This document shows, piece after piece, positions 8,412 to 17,192 of a stretch of 64,000 nucleotides of DNA. The notes beneath the pieces are model-generated. The model was given only the letters and a program-made list of their open reading frames with translations. It was not told the origin of the DNA and searched no databases. The translations under genes were made by a program, and so were the position numbers. Position 1 is the stretch's first letter, and the number at the start of each line of letters is the position of its first letter. The stretch is taken from positions 124,001 to 188,000 of the forward strand of contig JACRBJ010000032.1 in assembly GCA_016234555.1 (NCBI GenBank), given 5' to 3'. This stretch comes from Chloroflexota bacterium (GTDB lineage: Bacteria; Chloroflexota; Anaerolineae; Anaerolineales; Villigracilaceae).

Positions 8412-9563
8412 TTAGATGGCTTTTTCCAAAATCCCCGTCAGTTCCAACTCGTTCAACACGATCGGATTTCCCTTCGTGCTGCTTGCCTTCATCGCCTTCC
8501 CCACGGCTTCGGGGATTCGCGCCGCAGTCATGCCATGCGCCGAAAGCGGCGGGATATTCAACCCGGCAGCCAGTTCAGTCACCCAGTTCAAACCATCCTG
8601 CGCGACGGCATTTTGATTCCCGGTCACAATCTGCGCGATCTCGTCATACCGCTCGATCGAAGGATGTCCCGCCTGGCGCGATTTCAACGCCTTGAGGTTC
8701 GCCTCCATCACCAGCGGCAACAACCGCGCGCAGATTGCCCCGTGCGGCGCGTGCAGCATCCCGCCCAGCGGACCCGCGAATCCATGCACGGTTCCCAGCG
8801 CGGCATTCGCCATCGCCAGCCCGCCGAACAAACTCGCCAGCGACATCCCCTCCCGCGCCGAAGTGTCCGCGCCGTTTTCGTAAACCCGTTGCAGCGACCC
8901 CGCCGCAATCCGAATCCCTTCGCGGCAAATGGCATCGGTCATTGGGTTTGCCTTGATCGAAACGAACGGCTCGATCAACTGGGTCAGCGCGTCCAACCCC
9001 GAAGTGGCGGTGATCGCCGGCGGCAGGTCGTAGGTCAACTCGGGATCGACCAGCGCAACGCTCGGCAGCATCATCGGGCTTCGCAGGCTCACCTTCACCG
9101 CATGTGCCGGCGACTCGATCACCGCATTGCGCGTCACCTCCGTGCCTGTCCCCGCAGTGGTTGGGATGGCGATGTACGGCAGCGGCTCAACCAAAAGAGT
9201 TTGTCCCCTGCCGATAACTTCGAGATAATCCAGCACGTCGCCGGGGTTGGTCGCCAGCGCCGAGACCGCCTTGCCCACATCCAGCACGCTCCCGCCGCCC
9301 AGGCCGATGACCATGTCACAGCCTGCGGCAAGTTTCGCCCCCTCGCGCACCACATCCACCGTCGGCTCGCCGTGAATTTCAAATTCGATATGGGAAATGT
9401 CCAGCCCGGAGAGAATCTCCCTCACCAGCGGAATCGCACGCGACGACCTTCCCCTCACCAAAAGGGGACGCTTCGCCCGACCCGACAGTTGGTCAGCCAA
9501 CCCCTTGAGCTTTCCCGCCCCGAAGATGATTCTGTTTGCAGTGGCAAATTCAAAGGAAGGCAT
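8412..9563 (-). CDS. Iron-containing alcohol dehydrogenase
   Basis: 383 aa, the usual length of group III Fe-ADHs that interconvert alcohols and aldehydes with NAD(P). The nucleotide loop is GLGGGSVLD (about 87-95), the TAGTGTEVT motif follows, and the metal site is in the C-terminal helical domain (HGFAGPLGG and HAPHG histidines). I chose ATG 9563 rather than a start 90 nt upstream because it lies 2 nt after the stop of the upstream monooxygenase gene, implying coupling; the longer version would overlap that gene. Confidence 0.9.
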   Translation of the reverse strand: MPSFEFATANRIIFGAGKLKGLADQLSGRAKRPLLVRGRSSRAIPLVREILSGLDISHIEFEIHGEPTVDVVREGAKLAAGCDMVIGLGGGSVLDVGKAVSALATNPGDVLDYLEVIGRGQTLLVEPLPYIAIPTTAGTGTEVTRNAVIESPAHAVKVSLRSPMMLPSVALVDPELTYDLPPAITATSGLDALTQLIEPFVSIKANPMTDAICREGIRIAAGSLQRVYENGADTSAREGMSLASLFGGLAMANAALGTVHGFAGPLGGMLHAPHGAICARLLPLVMEANLKALKSRQAGHPSIERYDEIAQIVTGNQNAVAQDGLNWVTELAAGLNIPPLSAHGMTAARIPEAVGKAMKASSTKGNPIVLNELELTGILEKAI

Positions 9564-9565
9564 TT

Positions 9566-9871
9566 CTACCAGCCCGCATCTTCCGGGAAAATATTCGCGT
9601 ACTGGATTCGCTGCCTCGGCTCCGCCATCATATCGACAGCCGTGTCGCGCCACTTTGCGTAATGCGCCGTCTCCTTGTGCGCCGCCACCGCCTCCGCCGA
9701 CCTGTAAACCTCGACCAAAATAAACCGCGTCGGGTCATCCGCCTGCTGGATGACGTCGAAGCGCGCCACCCCAGCCTCCTTCACGCTGTTGGACGCGTTC
9801 TCGATGGTCGCCTGCTTGAACGCCTCAACGAACTCCGGCTTGACCTGCACATGGACGTGAACGATATTCAT
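9566..9871 (-). CDS. Antibiotic-biosynthesis monooxygenase domain protein (LsrG/YgiN-like)
   Basis: 101 aa, one ABM ferredoxin-like domain. The segment [20 protein letters not shown] and the HKETAHY motif resemble LsrG, the isomerase that degrades phospho-AI-2, and related YgiN proteins. AAGGAG stands 6-7 nt before the ATG. It is the first gene of a two-gene operon with the Fe-ADH, so the pair probably processes a small oxygenated carbon compound. No Lsr transport or kinase genes are nearby, so AI-2 is only a possibility. Confidence 0.82.
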   Translation of the reverse strand: MNIVHVHVQVKPEFVEAFKQATIENASNSVKEAGVARFDVIQQADDPTRFILVEVYRSAEAVAAHKETAHYAKWRDTAVDMMAEPRQRIQYANIFPEDAGW

Positions 9872-9982
9872 CTTGTCTCCTTGTGTTTTTTTGACGGGAA
9901 ATCTTCGACCAATTAATACCCCTCAAAAGGATTTTGTGCAATCTTTTCCCTTTGAGTTTCTTCGTGAATGACAAGTTAAAGC

Positions 9983-10046
<64 letters not shown>

Positions 10047-10107
10047 GGATGCGTATTACATCGGGAAACCCGTAGAATTTTTGTTCTAGCTATCAAAAGA
10101 GTGCGAT

Positions 10108-10479
10108 TTATGTTTTTGAACGTGCGATGTCGTCAATTTCCAAGTTTTCTATATCAAGATCGAGGAGGACGCCATAACTGGATTGATCGCCACCAGTAAG
10201 TTTTCCGCGACACATGCCGATGGCGGCAGGGTATCCCAGTGCTTTGAGTTTTTCGCGATAACGCAGCGCGTCTGGGCGGGATAGTTCTCCAGCTTCTTCA
10301 CATTCGAGCATGACAACTACCGCATTGGAGTCAAGACCACCATGATCTTCCTGAAGGAGTTCTGCTTTCCAATCATCTTCGTAAAGAGAAGCAAGGTGGG
10401 CGAGGTGGGATTGGTGATGCGTCTCGTTCGTTATTTCTTGCTGATATTTTCCAGTTGACTTAAAGTAGAGCGTATCCAT
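10108..10479 (-). CDS. HIRAN-like short protein, paralogue of 10825-11511
   Basis: 123 aa, no membrane segment. Residues 35-118 align with the HIRAN-like part of the 228-aa neighbour: an AELL-x-ED stretch, SNAVVV, a Tyr-Arg-x-x-L helix, then YGVLLDLDIENLEID against FGVWLDLDLKDLKVE. HIRAN domains bind DNA ends in other proteins, but the assignment here is by eye. It is the last gene of the leftward lysogeny operon and overlaps the previous gene by 20 nt. It may be a lysogenic conversion or superinfection gene; its function is unknown. Confidence 0.65.
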   Translation of the reverse strand: MDTLYFKSTGKYQQEITNETHHQSHLAHLASLYEDDWKAELLQEDHGGLDSNAVVVMLECEEAGELSRPDALRYREKLKALGYPAAIGMCRGKLTGGDQSSYGVLLDLDIENLEIDDIARSKT

Positions 10480-10828
10480 TGCGCGTCCTTCGAGGCGGCT
10501 TGACCGCGAGCATTGATATAAGTGTTGTAATATATGCTGTGATCATGGGGGCGCTGAAAACGGGCGGAGCTTCGATGGCAACGAGCGCAACCGCAAGCGT
10601 GACAGTGCAGAGAATGAATAGAAAGGTGAATTTAGGAATGAGATGCCAACGGTTGCGACGGTCGTTGAGGTAGTGGACGGTCGCGAGAATGCGGCGGCGG
10701 TTGCGGATGATGCGCACGCCCGTGAAGACAAGCCTGCGTTCGCGGGCTTCGATGGTTTTGAGGATAAGGATAGCGGCTTCGATTCTTTCTTCGGGGGTTA
10801 GTGAATTGTAGATTTGTGTCCAGTTCAT
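10460..10828 (-). CDS. Small membrane protein with two TM helices
   Basis: 122 aa. A soluble helical N-terminus (TPEERIEAAILIL) and an Arg-rich stretch precede two hydrophobic helices (about 73-92 and 95-112) with a short proline-containing turn; the C-terminus is basic. The ATG at 10828 overlaps the upstream TGA by 4 nt, so I use it rather than a longer frame extending into the neighbour. It is co-transcribed with the two HIRAN-like genes. No family is recognised. Confidence 0.7.
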   Translation of the reverse strand: MNWTQIYNSLTPEERIEAAILILKTIEARERRLVFTGVRIIRNRRRILATVHYLNDRRNRWHLIPKFTFLFILCTVTLAVALVAIEAPPVFSAPMITAYITTLISMLAVKPPRRTRNGYALL

Positions 10829-11511
10829 TTTTCGATTATCGATATTATGATTTCCCAAAGCCATTTGACAACATACCAAATGCCAACAAAGAGCAGAATA
10901 TAAAGATTGATAACTGCCACAAAGGGGAAGATGATTAGCCAATATGCCCATCCTTTGCCGTTCATGGGGAGCAGAGGCATCTTACCGCCAAACTTAACTT
11001 GCTTTTTTTGCTTTACAGGCTGCGCCGGCTGCGGAAGAACGGCTTTTTGGGGCTGCGTTATTGGCTCTGGATTTGCAGGTTGCTGCACTGGCTTTACTCT
11101 CTCTGGCTCGACTTTCAAATCTTTGAGATCAAGGTCAAGCCAGACACCAAAATTCATGTCTTCATATTCGTCTTCGCGTTTACCAAAGATTGCTGCGCCA
11201 CAACAGCCGATGACAGGCTCTGTAATACCTATTTTTTGCAGAGCCTTACGATATTTTTTTGCTCTATAGTCTGCTAAATATCCGACTGTTTCGCCGTCAA
11301 TCTCAACACGAATAGCATTGCCAGGATCGTGAGGATTTTCGTCTTCAAAGAATAGTTCGGCGGTAAAGCTGTCTTCTCTAAAACTTTTTTTGTCATCATC
11401 GATGTACATGGCAACGTTTTGAATATTGCTTTGGTAATGCAATTCACCCTCAATACTCAATGGATATTTGTCGAGGTTGGCTGACACAAAATAAACTTTT
11501 TTCATAGTCAT
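10825..11511 (-). CDS. HIRAN-like domain protein with C-terminal membrane anchor
   Basis: 228 aa. Residues 40-130 carry a HIRAN-like core: ELFFEDENPHDPGNAIRV, DGETVGYL, then AKKYRKAL. A Pro/Gln/Lys-rich linker (about 140-180) follows, then two hydrophobic segments near the C-terminus, so the domain is probably held at the cytoplasmic face of the membrane. An alternative ATG lies at 11505. It is the second gene of the repressor operon and so is expressed in the lysogen. It may act in superinfection exclusion (inference only). Confidence 0.65.
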   Translation of the reverse strand: MTMKKVYFVSANLDKYPLSIEGELHYQSNIQNVAMYIDDDKKSFREDSFTAELFFEDENPHDPGNAIRVEIDGETVGYLADYRAKKYRKALQKIGITEPVIGCCGAAIFGKREDEYEDMNFGVWLDLDLKDLKVEPERVKPVQQPANPEPITQPQKAVLPQPAQPVKQKKQVKFGGKMPLLPMNGKGWAYWLIIFPFVAVINLYILLFVGIWYVVKWLWEIIISIIEK

Positions 11512-11514
11512 TTT

Positions 11515-11907
11515 TTATCCCGCCTTTTTGGGGTGGAGTGTTTTGAGCGCGGATTCTTTTTCCTTACGCTTGATTTTCATTATTAAGAATTGCCGCACAT
11601 CATCAAGGTCATCAGGGGCGGCTCTACTAAGCAAAGTTTCCCAGTTATCCATATCAATTTTATTTGCAGGTCCCGGAGGCAAAACGCCAGCCTCGCGCAG
11701 GGTGGTGACATCAGATTGATTGAGCCACTTTGCCAGAGCGATGCAAGTATCTACGCTTGGTTTATACCCATAAGTCACAAAGTCTGTGACAGTTGGGTGT
11801 GAAACTCCAAGCACTCGTGCCAATTGAGTGACGCCAAGATTTTCCTCGTCCATCCTGGCTTTTACTTTCTCTAAAAATTCAATGGGGGCAGTTTCTTTTG
11901 CTTTCAC
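11515..11907 (-). CDS. HTH (Xre/Cro-like) prophage repressor
   Basis: 130 aa. The N-terminal HTH reads LGVTQLARVLGVSHPTVTDF (about 23-42), the classic lambda-repressor fold. The C-terminal 60 residues are acidic then basic, with no visible S24 peptidase dyad. It starts with GTG and I see no Shine-Dalgarno; a TATCTT hexamer only 7-12 nt upstream leaves room for a leaderless transcript, as for lambda cI from PRM. It diverges from the early genes across the operator region at 11953-12011. Likely role: lysogeny maintenance. Confidence 0.8.
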   Translation of the reverse strand: MKAKETAPIEFLEKVKARMDEENLGVTQLARVLGVSHPTVTDFVTYGYKPSVDTCIALAKWLNQSDVTTLREAGVLPPGPANKIDMDNWETLLSRAAPDDLDDVRQFLIMKIKRKEKESALKTLHPKKAG

Positions 11908-11952
11908 GTTTATAAGATAACCGATTTGGTCGTAGGTGTTTTTTCGAGTTCA

Positions 11953-12011
11953 GTAGGACTATTGACAAAATTTACACAAGGGAGTAATATCGCGTCCGTA
12001 GGTAGTCCTAC
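11953..12011 (+). promoter_or_regulatory. Early rightward promoter flanked by inverted operator half-sites
   Basis: TTGACA (11962-11967), a 17-nt spacer and TAATAT (11985-11990) form a near-consensus promoter. GTAGGACTA (11953-11961) and its exact complement TAGTCCTAC (12003-12011) flank it, and 11998-12011 is itself a small palindrome (GTAGG-TAGT-CCTAC). A further GTAGG lies at 11932. This layout fits repressor operators controlling the early operon. Confidence 0.75.
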
Positions 12012-12041
12012 CGAAACGGTATCAACTGAAACGGAGCAATC

Positions 12042-12308
12042 ATGGAAACAACAGACAGCACATTCACGCACATTGGAGTAAAGAAGGTGGACAAGCGCAA
12101 GATCGCCATTTTGGCAAAGGTGCAGGGCGGCAACATCTACGAGATGGTTGGCGCGTGGGCTGACGAAGCCTGGAACAAGGCAAAGGCGGAAGGCGTGGTC
12201 AGCGATGCGATGATCCCGCTGGCTGAGCGCGCTCATTGGGTGGGGCAATCAGGCATGATGATGCCGGTGAAGGTCGAGAGTAAAAAGAAAGCGGGGGTGA
12301 AGGCATGA
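12042..12308 (+). CDS. Small early protein, unknown
   Basis: 88 aa, first gene of the rightward early operon, with ACGGAG 6-7 nt before ATG. It is soluble and mixed helical, with Trp/Met-rich stretches (GAWADEAWNKAKAEG; GQSGMMMPV) and a basic tail. No family is recognised; by position it could be a Cro-, antirepressor- or excision-related factor, but no HTH is clear. The stop overlaps the next ATG by 4 nt. Confidence 0.6.
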   Translation: METTDSTFTHIGVKKVDKRKIAILAKVQGGNIYEMVGAWADEAWNKAKAEGVVSDAMIPLAERAHWVGQSGMMMPVKVESKKKAGVKA

Positions 12309-12649
12309 GCGACATGCAAGTAAAACCCTACCAGATTTTCAGAGGCTCGTATGGGAGACAGAAAAAAATCCGCGTATGCGAGATCGTCGAATTTGTAGGC
12401 GATCACGAAGCGCGTGAAAAGGACGGCACGCTGTTGGACCTGCGAAGATCAAACGATCTCGGCTACTCCGTCTGCTTCCTTACGGATGAACAAGCCGCAG
12501 CGATGAATGCGCTGATCAAGGATATCCATAGTTCAAACGCTTTCTATCTCAATTACATATACACCACTCCCCTGGTCACGCGGGAGAGTTGGGAAAAACT
12601 TATGCAGCACAAGTGGACGACGGAAGAAATCCTTGAGCGAGAAGGGTAG
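12305..12649 (+). CDS. Hypothetical early phage protein
   Basis: 114 aa, soluble. A beta-rich N-terminus (PYQIFRGSYGRQKKIRVCEIVEF) is followed by helices with a Tyr-rich NAFYLNYIY segment. No known domain. It overlaps the preceding gene by 4 nt and belongs to the early operon. Confidence 0.6.
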   Translation: MSDMQVKPYQIFRGSYGRQKKIRVCEIVEFVGDHEAREKDGTLLDLRRSNDLGYSVCFLTDEQAAAMNALIKDIHSSNAFYLNYIYTTPLVTRESWEKLMQHKWTTEEILEREG

Positions 12650-12721
12650 CTCATGGCGGGCGTGGACGATTGACGCGGCTCATGTTTGCAAGATAGCAGT
12701 TCAAAGATGGAGATGCAAGGA

Positions 12722-13054
12722 ATGGCAAACGATTGGCAGTTGATTGGCTTGATTTTGGCTCTTGAGTTGATCTATGCGACTGGCGTGGCAGTGTGGACGC
12801 GCTGGGCATCAAACGCCAAACTGCCAGGGCAAACGATCTGGCATGTAGCGGTAGGGGTTGGCGGGGTGATCTCCATCGCGGGGCTGCGGATCGGATTCGA
12901 TGCAGTCGGCTTCCTGACGCTGTGCTTCACGCTGGCGGCGATGCCGATGGCGGTTGAATATTTTGGACGATTGCACAAAGAACAAACAGAGGCGCAGAAG
13001 GTGCGCGAGGAGTCTGTGAGCGATGTCAACGCCGGCACAGATCGGAAAGAATGA
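12722..13054 (+). CDS. Small phage membrane protein
   Basis: 110 aa from ATG 12722, which has GGAG 9 nt upstream; the frame could be extended only from a TTG at 12686. Three hydrophobic segments (about 6-26, 38-58, 63-82) are followed by a charged tail (HKEQTEAQKVREES). No family is recognised. Confidence 0.6.
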   Translation: MANDWQLIGLILALELIYATGVAVWTRWASNAKLPGQTIWHVAVGVGGVISIAGLRIGFDAVGFLTLCFTLAAMPMAVEYFGRLHKEQTEAQKVREESVSDVNAGTDRKE

Positions 13055-13280
13055 GTATCAAGCCGCGCTGGCAAAGGCGCGGGAGGCAAACCGCGAGATC
13101 CGCAAAGTTTTGAAGCGGATCATGCAGGAGAGCAATTCCAGTTTGATTCAGGCGCTGGCAGGAAAAGTCTCACTGGCGGTGAGCGATAACGACGAGGCGA
13201 TGGAACGCCTCGATGAAATTGGAAAGACCCTTCGACAGGCTCAGGGCGGCTCCATGAAAAACAGGAAGTTGAACACTTAA
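13023..13280 (+). CDS. Small helical phage protein
   Basis: 85 aa, highly charged and largely alpha-helical (AALAKAREANREIRKVLKRI). It overlaps the previous gene by 32 nt in another frame. Its last 20 codons run through a host-type repeat phrase (CCCTTCGACAGGCTCAGGG), so the C-terminus may be a recent extension. Function unknown. Confidence 0.55.
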   Translation: MSTPAQIGKNEYQAALAKAREANREIRKVLKRIMQESNSSLIQALAGKVSLAVSDNDEAMERLDEIGKTLRQAQGGSMKNRKLNT

Positions 13281-13405
13281 CAGGATAAGAAAACAAGGTC
13301 ACTCCGGGACGCTTGTTCGCCCGTTTGGCGTACGCAACTCTCTCCTCCAGGGCGGAGGGGAGCGGACTTATGAAACTTTTTTGATTGCTTGGAAGGAGCA
13401 AAACC

Positions 13406-15159
13406 ATGTCAGAAAAATTAGTAGAGCTATTGCTAATCAAAGATAACCCCTACCAGGGACGGCAGGCGTATGAAGATATTGACCTGCTGGGACGCAGCAT
13501 TGCGATAGATGGACTGCAAGAGATGCCAAAAGCGCGTGTGACCCCACCCCTGACCCCTCCCCATTCCAAGGGCAGGAATGGAGAGGGGAATACCTACCAA
13601 TTGAAATTCGGGCATCGCCGACGTGAGGCGTTCCGCTGGCTGGCGGCGAATTGGCAGAAAGAGAATTTGCCAGATCGCTATGACGGTTACAAGGTGATGC
13701 CGCTGGACATCGAAGAGCTTACGGACGAGGAGATGTTCCGCGGCGCGGTGATCGAGAACGAGCAGCGTAAGAACCTGAACCCAATCGAGCAGGCAGAGAT
13801 GATGCTGGTCTACAAGGATCGGTTCAAAAAGTCGAGCGATGAAATTGGGCAGTTGTTTGGCATGAGCGGCGCGACCGTACGCGGACTGGTGCGCTTGTTG
13901 GAACTGCCGGCAGCAGTCAAAGACAAGATCGCCTCGGGAGAAATCTCGCAGGGCGCGGCGCGGAAACTACTGACCATTGCGCGGGTGGATGAAAGCCAGA
14001 TCGAGAGTGCGGTCAAGAACTTTGCGGCGGGTGAATCGGCTGAGGATGTGATCGAGAACGCAATGAGGAGGTCGGACAGCGCGTTCACCATGCACAATTC
14101 ATGGAGCGATGGGACGCCGCGCGCAGGGCAGGGACTATGGGGGCTGGACACGAAGGCTGAAAAGTTTCCATCATCCTATCTTCCTGACTTGAAGGCTGCG
14201 GACGTGGCGAAGGCGCTGGAACTTGAATTCACCGCCGACCTGCGAACAAAGATCGAAGACTACATAGTAGCCGCGAAAAATCATCCTGAATACGTCTCCC
14301 AGTTTGGCGAGACTCACAAGGTCCCCGAAGATGTGGAGATCATGGAACGCATTGGTCATCTTTTGACGCCGCCCTCCTGCACAGGCTGCGTGTTCCATGC
14401 GGTGGCGGATCGCACGCATTACTGCGGCTTCAAGGCATGTCATTCGCGCAAGCGCGCCGCCTGGGTGCGGAGCGAGATGGAGAAGCTCTCGAAGAAATTG
14501 AAGATTGCCATCTATGACCCTGCAAAGGACGGCAAGGCGGTTTTACCGCTTGTAGAGGGTTCCTATAACGACGAAGGGAAGAAACACGCAAAACTGGTGG
14601 CGGATAACGATCCTGATCTGCGATTGCAACCTCACAAGAACGAATACAGCCTGCATAAATGGACAGACAGCAACCTGGTGCGTGTGATCCTGGTCGGGAA
14701 GAAAGTAACGGCGGTGAAGGAAAAGAAGCGCGAGGCGGCTTCCTCCGAGCAAGCCAGGGTGGAAGCCCAACGTAAGCAGGCGGAGATGGAACGCGCATTT
14801 TTGGACGCCTCCCGAAAATTTACCACCGAATACGCGATCAAGATTTTTGCCGCAGCCTTCAAGGGCTTTGAAAACATCCCTGTGCTGTGCGCCCTGGCTG
14901 GCGTCCGTGCGGCGAGCAAGAACGCCAAAAAAGCCGATGTGCTGGCAGAGTTACACGGAAGGCTGGCGCGCAAGGCACTGGACAACCTAGATGGCTATGA
15001 CTGGCGGCTGCTCGAAAAGGGTCCTGCCGCGTGCGCGAAGTATCTGCAAGGGGTGGCGACAGCGTGGGGGCTAAAGCTTCCCGCCGATTTTGCGGAGGTG
15101 GCGAAGGGATATACGCCTGTTTCCGCGGAAACAGAAGAGAAGAAAGGCAAGGTGAAGAA

Positions 15160-15163
<4 letters not shown>
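13406..15163 (+). CDS. ParB/Spo0J-like protein with long Cys-containing C-terminus
   Basis: 585 aa. The ParB N-terminal nuclease/CTPase-like domain (residues about 8-90) includes GHRRREA and is followed by the HTH segment IGQLFGMSGATVRGLVRLLEL (about 150-170). A 300-residue tail follows with a Cys/His cluster (CTGCVF, HYCGFKACH) that could bind zinc. ATG 13406 has AAGGAG 9 nt upstream. Residues 46-62 are encoded by a palindromic repeat inserted in frame inside the ParB domain. It may act in replication, partition or early regulation of the phage. Confidence 0.8.
13554..13588. repeat. C-rich palindromic element, in frame within the ParB-like gene
   Basis: CCCCTCCCCATTCC (13554-13567) pairs with GGAATGGAGAGGGG (13575-13588), one mismatch, 7-nt loop, preceded by ACCCCACCCCTGA. 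The same design occurs at 17545, 33937, 37359 and 46751. Confidence 0.8.
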
Positions 15164-15419
<256 letters not shown>

Positions 15420-15423
<4 letters not shown>

Positions 15424-15842
15424 ACCCAAGTGAAACTTACGAAAAGATGCTGGATGAACTGGCGGCTGGCGAGATGACCACGTTACAGCGGAAGATTTTC
15501 GAACTGCTGCGCGACTATCCCGCAGGGTATACCCGCCAGGAATTGGTGTGCGCCATCTTTGGGTATATGCCGACCAAGATCGACGGCAACACGGATGATC
15601 GGAAAATCCGCAAAAGTATCGAGCGCTTACGCAAGCGGCTGTTCCCGATCGTCTCGACGAGCGGGCAGCCAGGGTATCGGCTGGATGTGAGCCGCGAGGC
15701 GGTCCGCAAGATGCTGTTGGAATTGGAAAGCCGCAAGGCGCGTTTGCAGGAGCAGATCGAGGCGGTGTCGAAGTTTTACGAGATGCCGACAACTTACCGC
15801 CCTGATCCCGCCGACATAAAGCAGATGGAGTTGGCGATATGA
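15420..15842 (+). CDS. Winged-helix DNA-binding protein
   Basis: 140 aa. Residues 20-85 look like a winged helix (LQRKIFELLRDYPAGYTRQELVCAIFG, then a basic recognition helix RKIRKSIERLRKRLF and a wing GQPGYRLD), similar to transcriptional-regulator C-terminal domains. A coiled-coil stretch (residues 92-118) follows. GGAG precedes ATG and the start overlaps the previous stop (ATGA). Likely an early phage regulator. Confidence 0.65.
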
Positions 15843-15955
15843 ACTGTCCTTATTGCAACCACGACGACATGACATCCATTTTTGCGCGGATCACGGAACG
15901 GATTGTAGAGTGGATATGTAACCGTTGCGGCTTGACGTGGATGGAGGAAGGATGA
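15839..15955 (+). CDS. 38-aa zinc-ribbon miniprotein
   Basis: A short frame between two genes, overlapping each by 4 nt (ATGA at both ends), which strongly supports translation. The peptide begins MNCPYCNH and has a second knuckle ICNRCG, a complete four-Cys zinc ribbon. Possible role: nucleic-acid binding. Confidence 0.7.
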   Translation: MNCPYCNHDDMTSIFARITERIVEWICNRCGLTWMEEG

Positions 15956-16215
15956 AGAAGCTTCGTTGTTCAAAGTGCGGTCGAGCGCTTACCGATCCAT
16001 TCTCGATTGCAATTGGCATGGGTCCCGAATGCCGTGGCGGGTTGAGCAGGAAGGGGTGGAGGTTCCCGAAGCCCAGATACAAGGTCAGCGGCGGTCGCGT
16101 GGTGTTGGTTGAGATGGTTGGAAAGATCGAGCCACCAGCGGTGAATGTTGAGGCTTTGCCGAAAAAGTCGAAGGTCAAAGGTCGAAAGTCGGAGGCGCAT
16201 GATGATGACGAATAG
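15952..16215 (+). CDS. DUF6011-like zinc-motif protein
   Basis: 87 aa from ATG 15952 (ATGA overlap). The N-terminus LRCSKCGRALTDPFS, then GMGPECR, matches the DUF6011 pattern of small phage proteins (three to four metal-binding Cys). The C-terminal tail is basic then acidic and is encoded by a short direct-repeat stretch (GTCGAAGGTC). The function of the family is unknown. A related motif occurs in the protein at 22681. Confidence 0.7.
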   Translation: MKKLRCSKCGRALTDPFSIAIGMGPECRGGLSRKGWRFPKPRYKVSGGRVVLVEMVGKIEPPAVNVEALPKKSKVKGRKSEAHDDDE

Positions 16216-16420
16216 CACGGTGACGACGCCCATTGGAAAAGGCATAGTGCGGGGGGCGTTTGCGGTGATGGCTGGAACGGAGACGGTGACGCGCGGAGTG
16301 ATGGTGCGGCTGCCGATCAACGACCAGACACGCGGCGAGATGAAGAAGTCGAATTGCCTGACGCCGATGGCTGAGGTTAGCGGGTTGTGGGTGTTCAGCG
16401 AGGATGAGGTGAAAGCATGA
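16199..16420 (+). CDS. Hypothetical phage protein
   Basis: 73 aa, beginning at one of three tandem ATG codons (16199, 16202, 16205) after a GGAGG site. Short beta-rich sequence with no known domain. It overlaps its neighbours on both sides. Confidence 0.5.
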   Translation: MMMTNSTVTTPIGKGIVRGAFAVMAGTETVTRGVMVRLPINDQTRGEMKKSNCLTPMAEVSGLWVFSEDEVKA

Positions 16421-16698
16421 GCGTTTATATCCTGCACCTGGATAGTCCGCTGAAACACGCGCGGCATTACGTTGGATTTGCCAGCAAGGTGAACCGCCGA
16501 CTGGAACATCACCGCAGCGGAAGCGGGGCGCGGTTTACGCAAGTCTGCAATGAGAACGGGATCACCTATCAACTGGCGCGGGTATTCGAGCAAGCTGACC
16601 GAGCTTTCGAGCGCAAACTGAAGAACTGCAAACATACCGCGCGTTATTGTCCGATCTGCGCTGGCGAGAAAGCCAGGGCATACAAGCCAAAAGGATAG
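16417..16698 (+). CDS. GIY-YIG domain endonuclease-like protein
   Basis: 93 aa, a minimal GIY-YIG nuclease module. VYI near the start and HYVGF about 20 residues later form the paired motifs, followed by the conserved Arg (NRRLEHH) and the Glu helix (RAFERKL). The segment PLKHARHYVGF is typical of stand-alone phage GIY-YIG proteins. A C-terminal HTARYCPIC may bind zinc. Role: a DNA nick or cut in phage metabolism (inferred). Confidence 0.75.
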   Translation: MSVYILHLDSPLKHARHYVGFASKVNRRLEHHRSGSGARFTQVCNENGITYQLARVFEQADRAFERKLKNCKHTARYCPICAGEKARAYKPKG

Positions 16699-16702
16699 CG
16701 CC

Positions 16703-16984
16703 ATGACACATTTCATTGTGCTTGAAAACAAAAAGGGAAAGAACCTGATCAACCTCGACCAGATTGCGAGCGCGTCACGGATTGCGATGGTGAACACAAC
16801 CAGCGGGCAGGTCATCGAGGGGAAGTTCTGCACGAAGGTTTTCACGCAAGACGGACGCGAGAATGTCTTTTACGGAAAGGCTGGCGATATGTTGTGGTCA
16901 CTGCTATGCGACATGTCGCTTGTCATTGATCTGGATGCGGATGATGAAAGCCGACCTGTATCCACCAGTCAAGACGACAGTTAG
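16703..16984 (+). CDS. Hypothetical early phage protein
   Basis: 93 aa, beta-rich with an acidic end (VIDLDADDES). No motif recognised. Its end overlaps the next gene in a different frame by about 40 nt. Confidence 0.55.
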   Translation: MTHFIVLENKKGKNLINLDQIASASRIAMVNTTSGQVIEGKFCTKVFTQDGRENVFYGKAGDMLWSLLCDMSLVIDLDADDESRPVSTSQDDS

Positions 16985-17192
16985 CGGCGAGGGCAGCGTT
17001 GTCTTCCACGACGAGACACGATACGGGTTGCGCCGGCTGTGCGTGGCAAGTTACGCGAAGTATCCCGACCTGGAATTGTGGATGGGAATGCTTCGAGAGA
17101 CTGCGGACGTAATGTCGCACAGGTATGTCGAGAAAGAGATCAAGAAAGATTGCTTTGCTTATTATCTATGGATCTATTGGAAGGAGAAATGA
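16944..17192 (+). CDS. Hypothetical early phage protein
   Basis: 82 aa from ATG 16944 (ATG 16941 is equally possible; the ribosome site is weak). It has a Tyr- and Trp-rich C-terminal half (YAKYPDLELWMGML; YYLWIYWKEK). No family recognised. The stop overlaps the next ATG. Confidence 0.5.
   Translation: MKADLYPPVKTTVSGEGSVVFHDETRYGLRRLCVASYAKYPDLELWMGMLRETADVMSHRYVEKEIKKDCFAYYLWIYWKEK

Noticed and set aside
8394..9662. Long plus-strand open frame of 422 codons
   Set aside because: It is the antisense shadow of the Fe-alcohol dehydrogenase, Arg/Pro/His-rich with no domain; the minus-strand gene has all family motifs.
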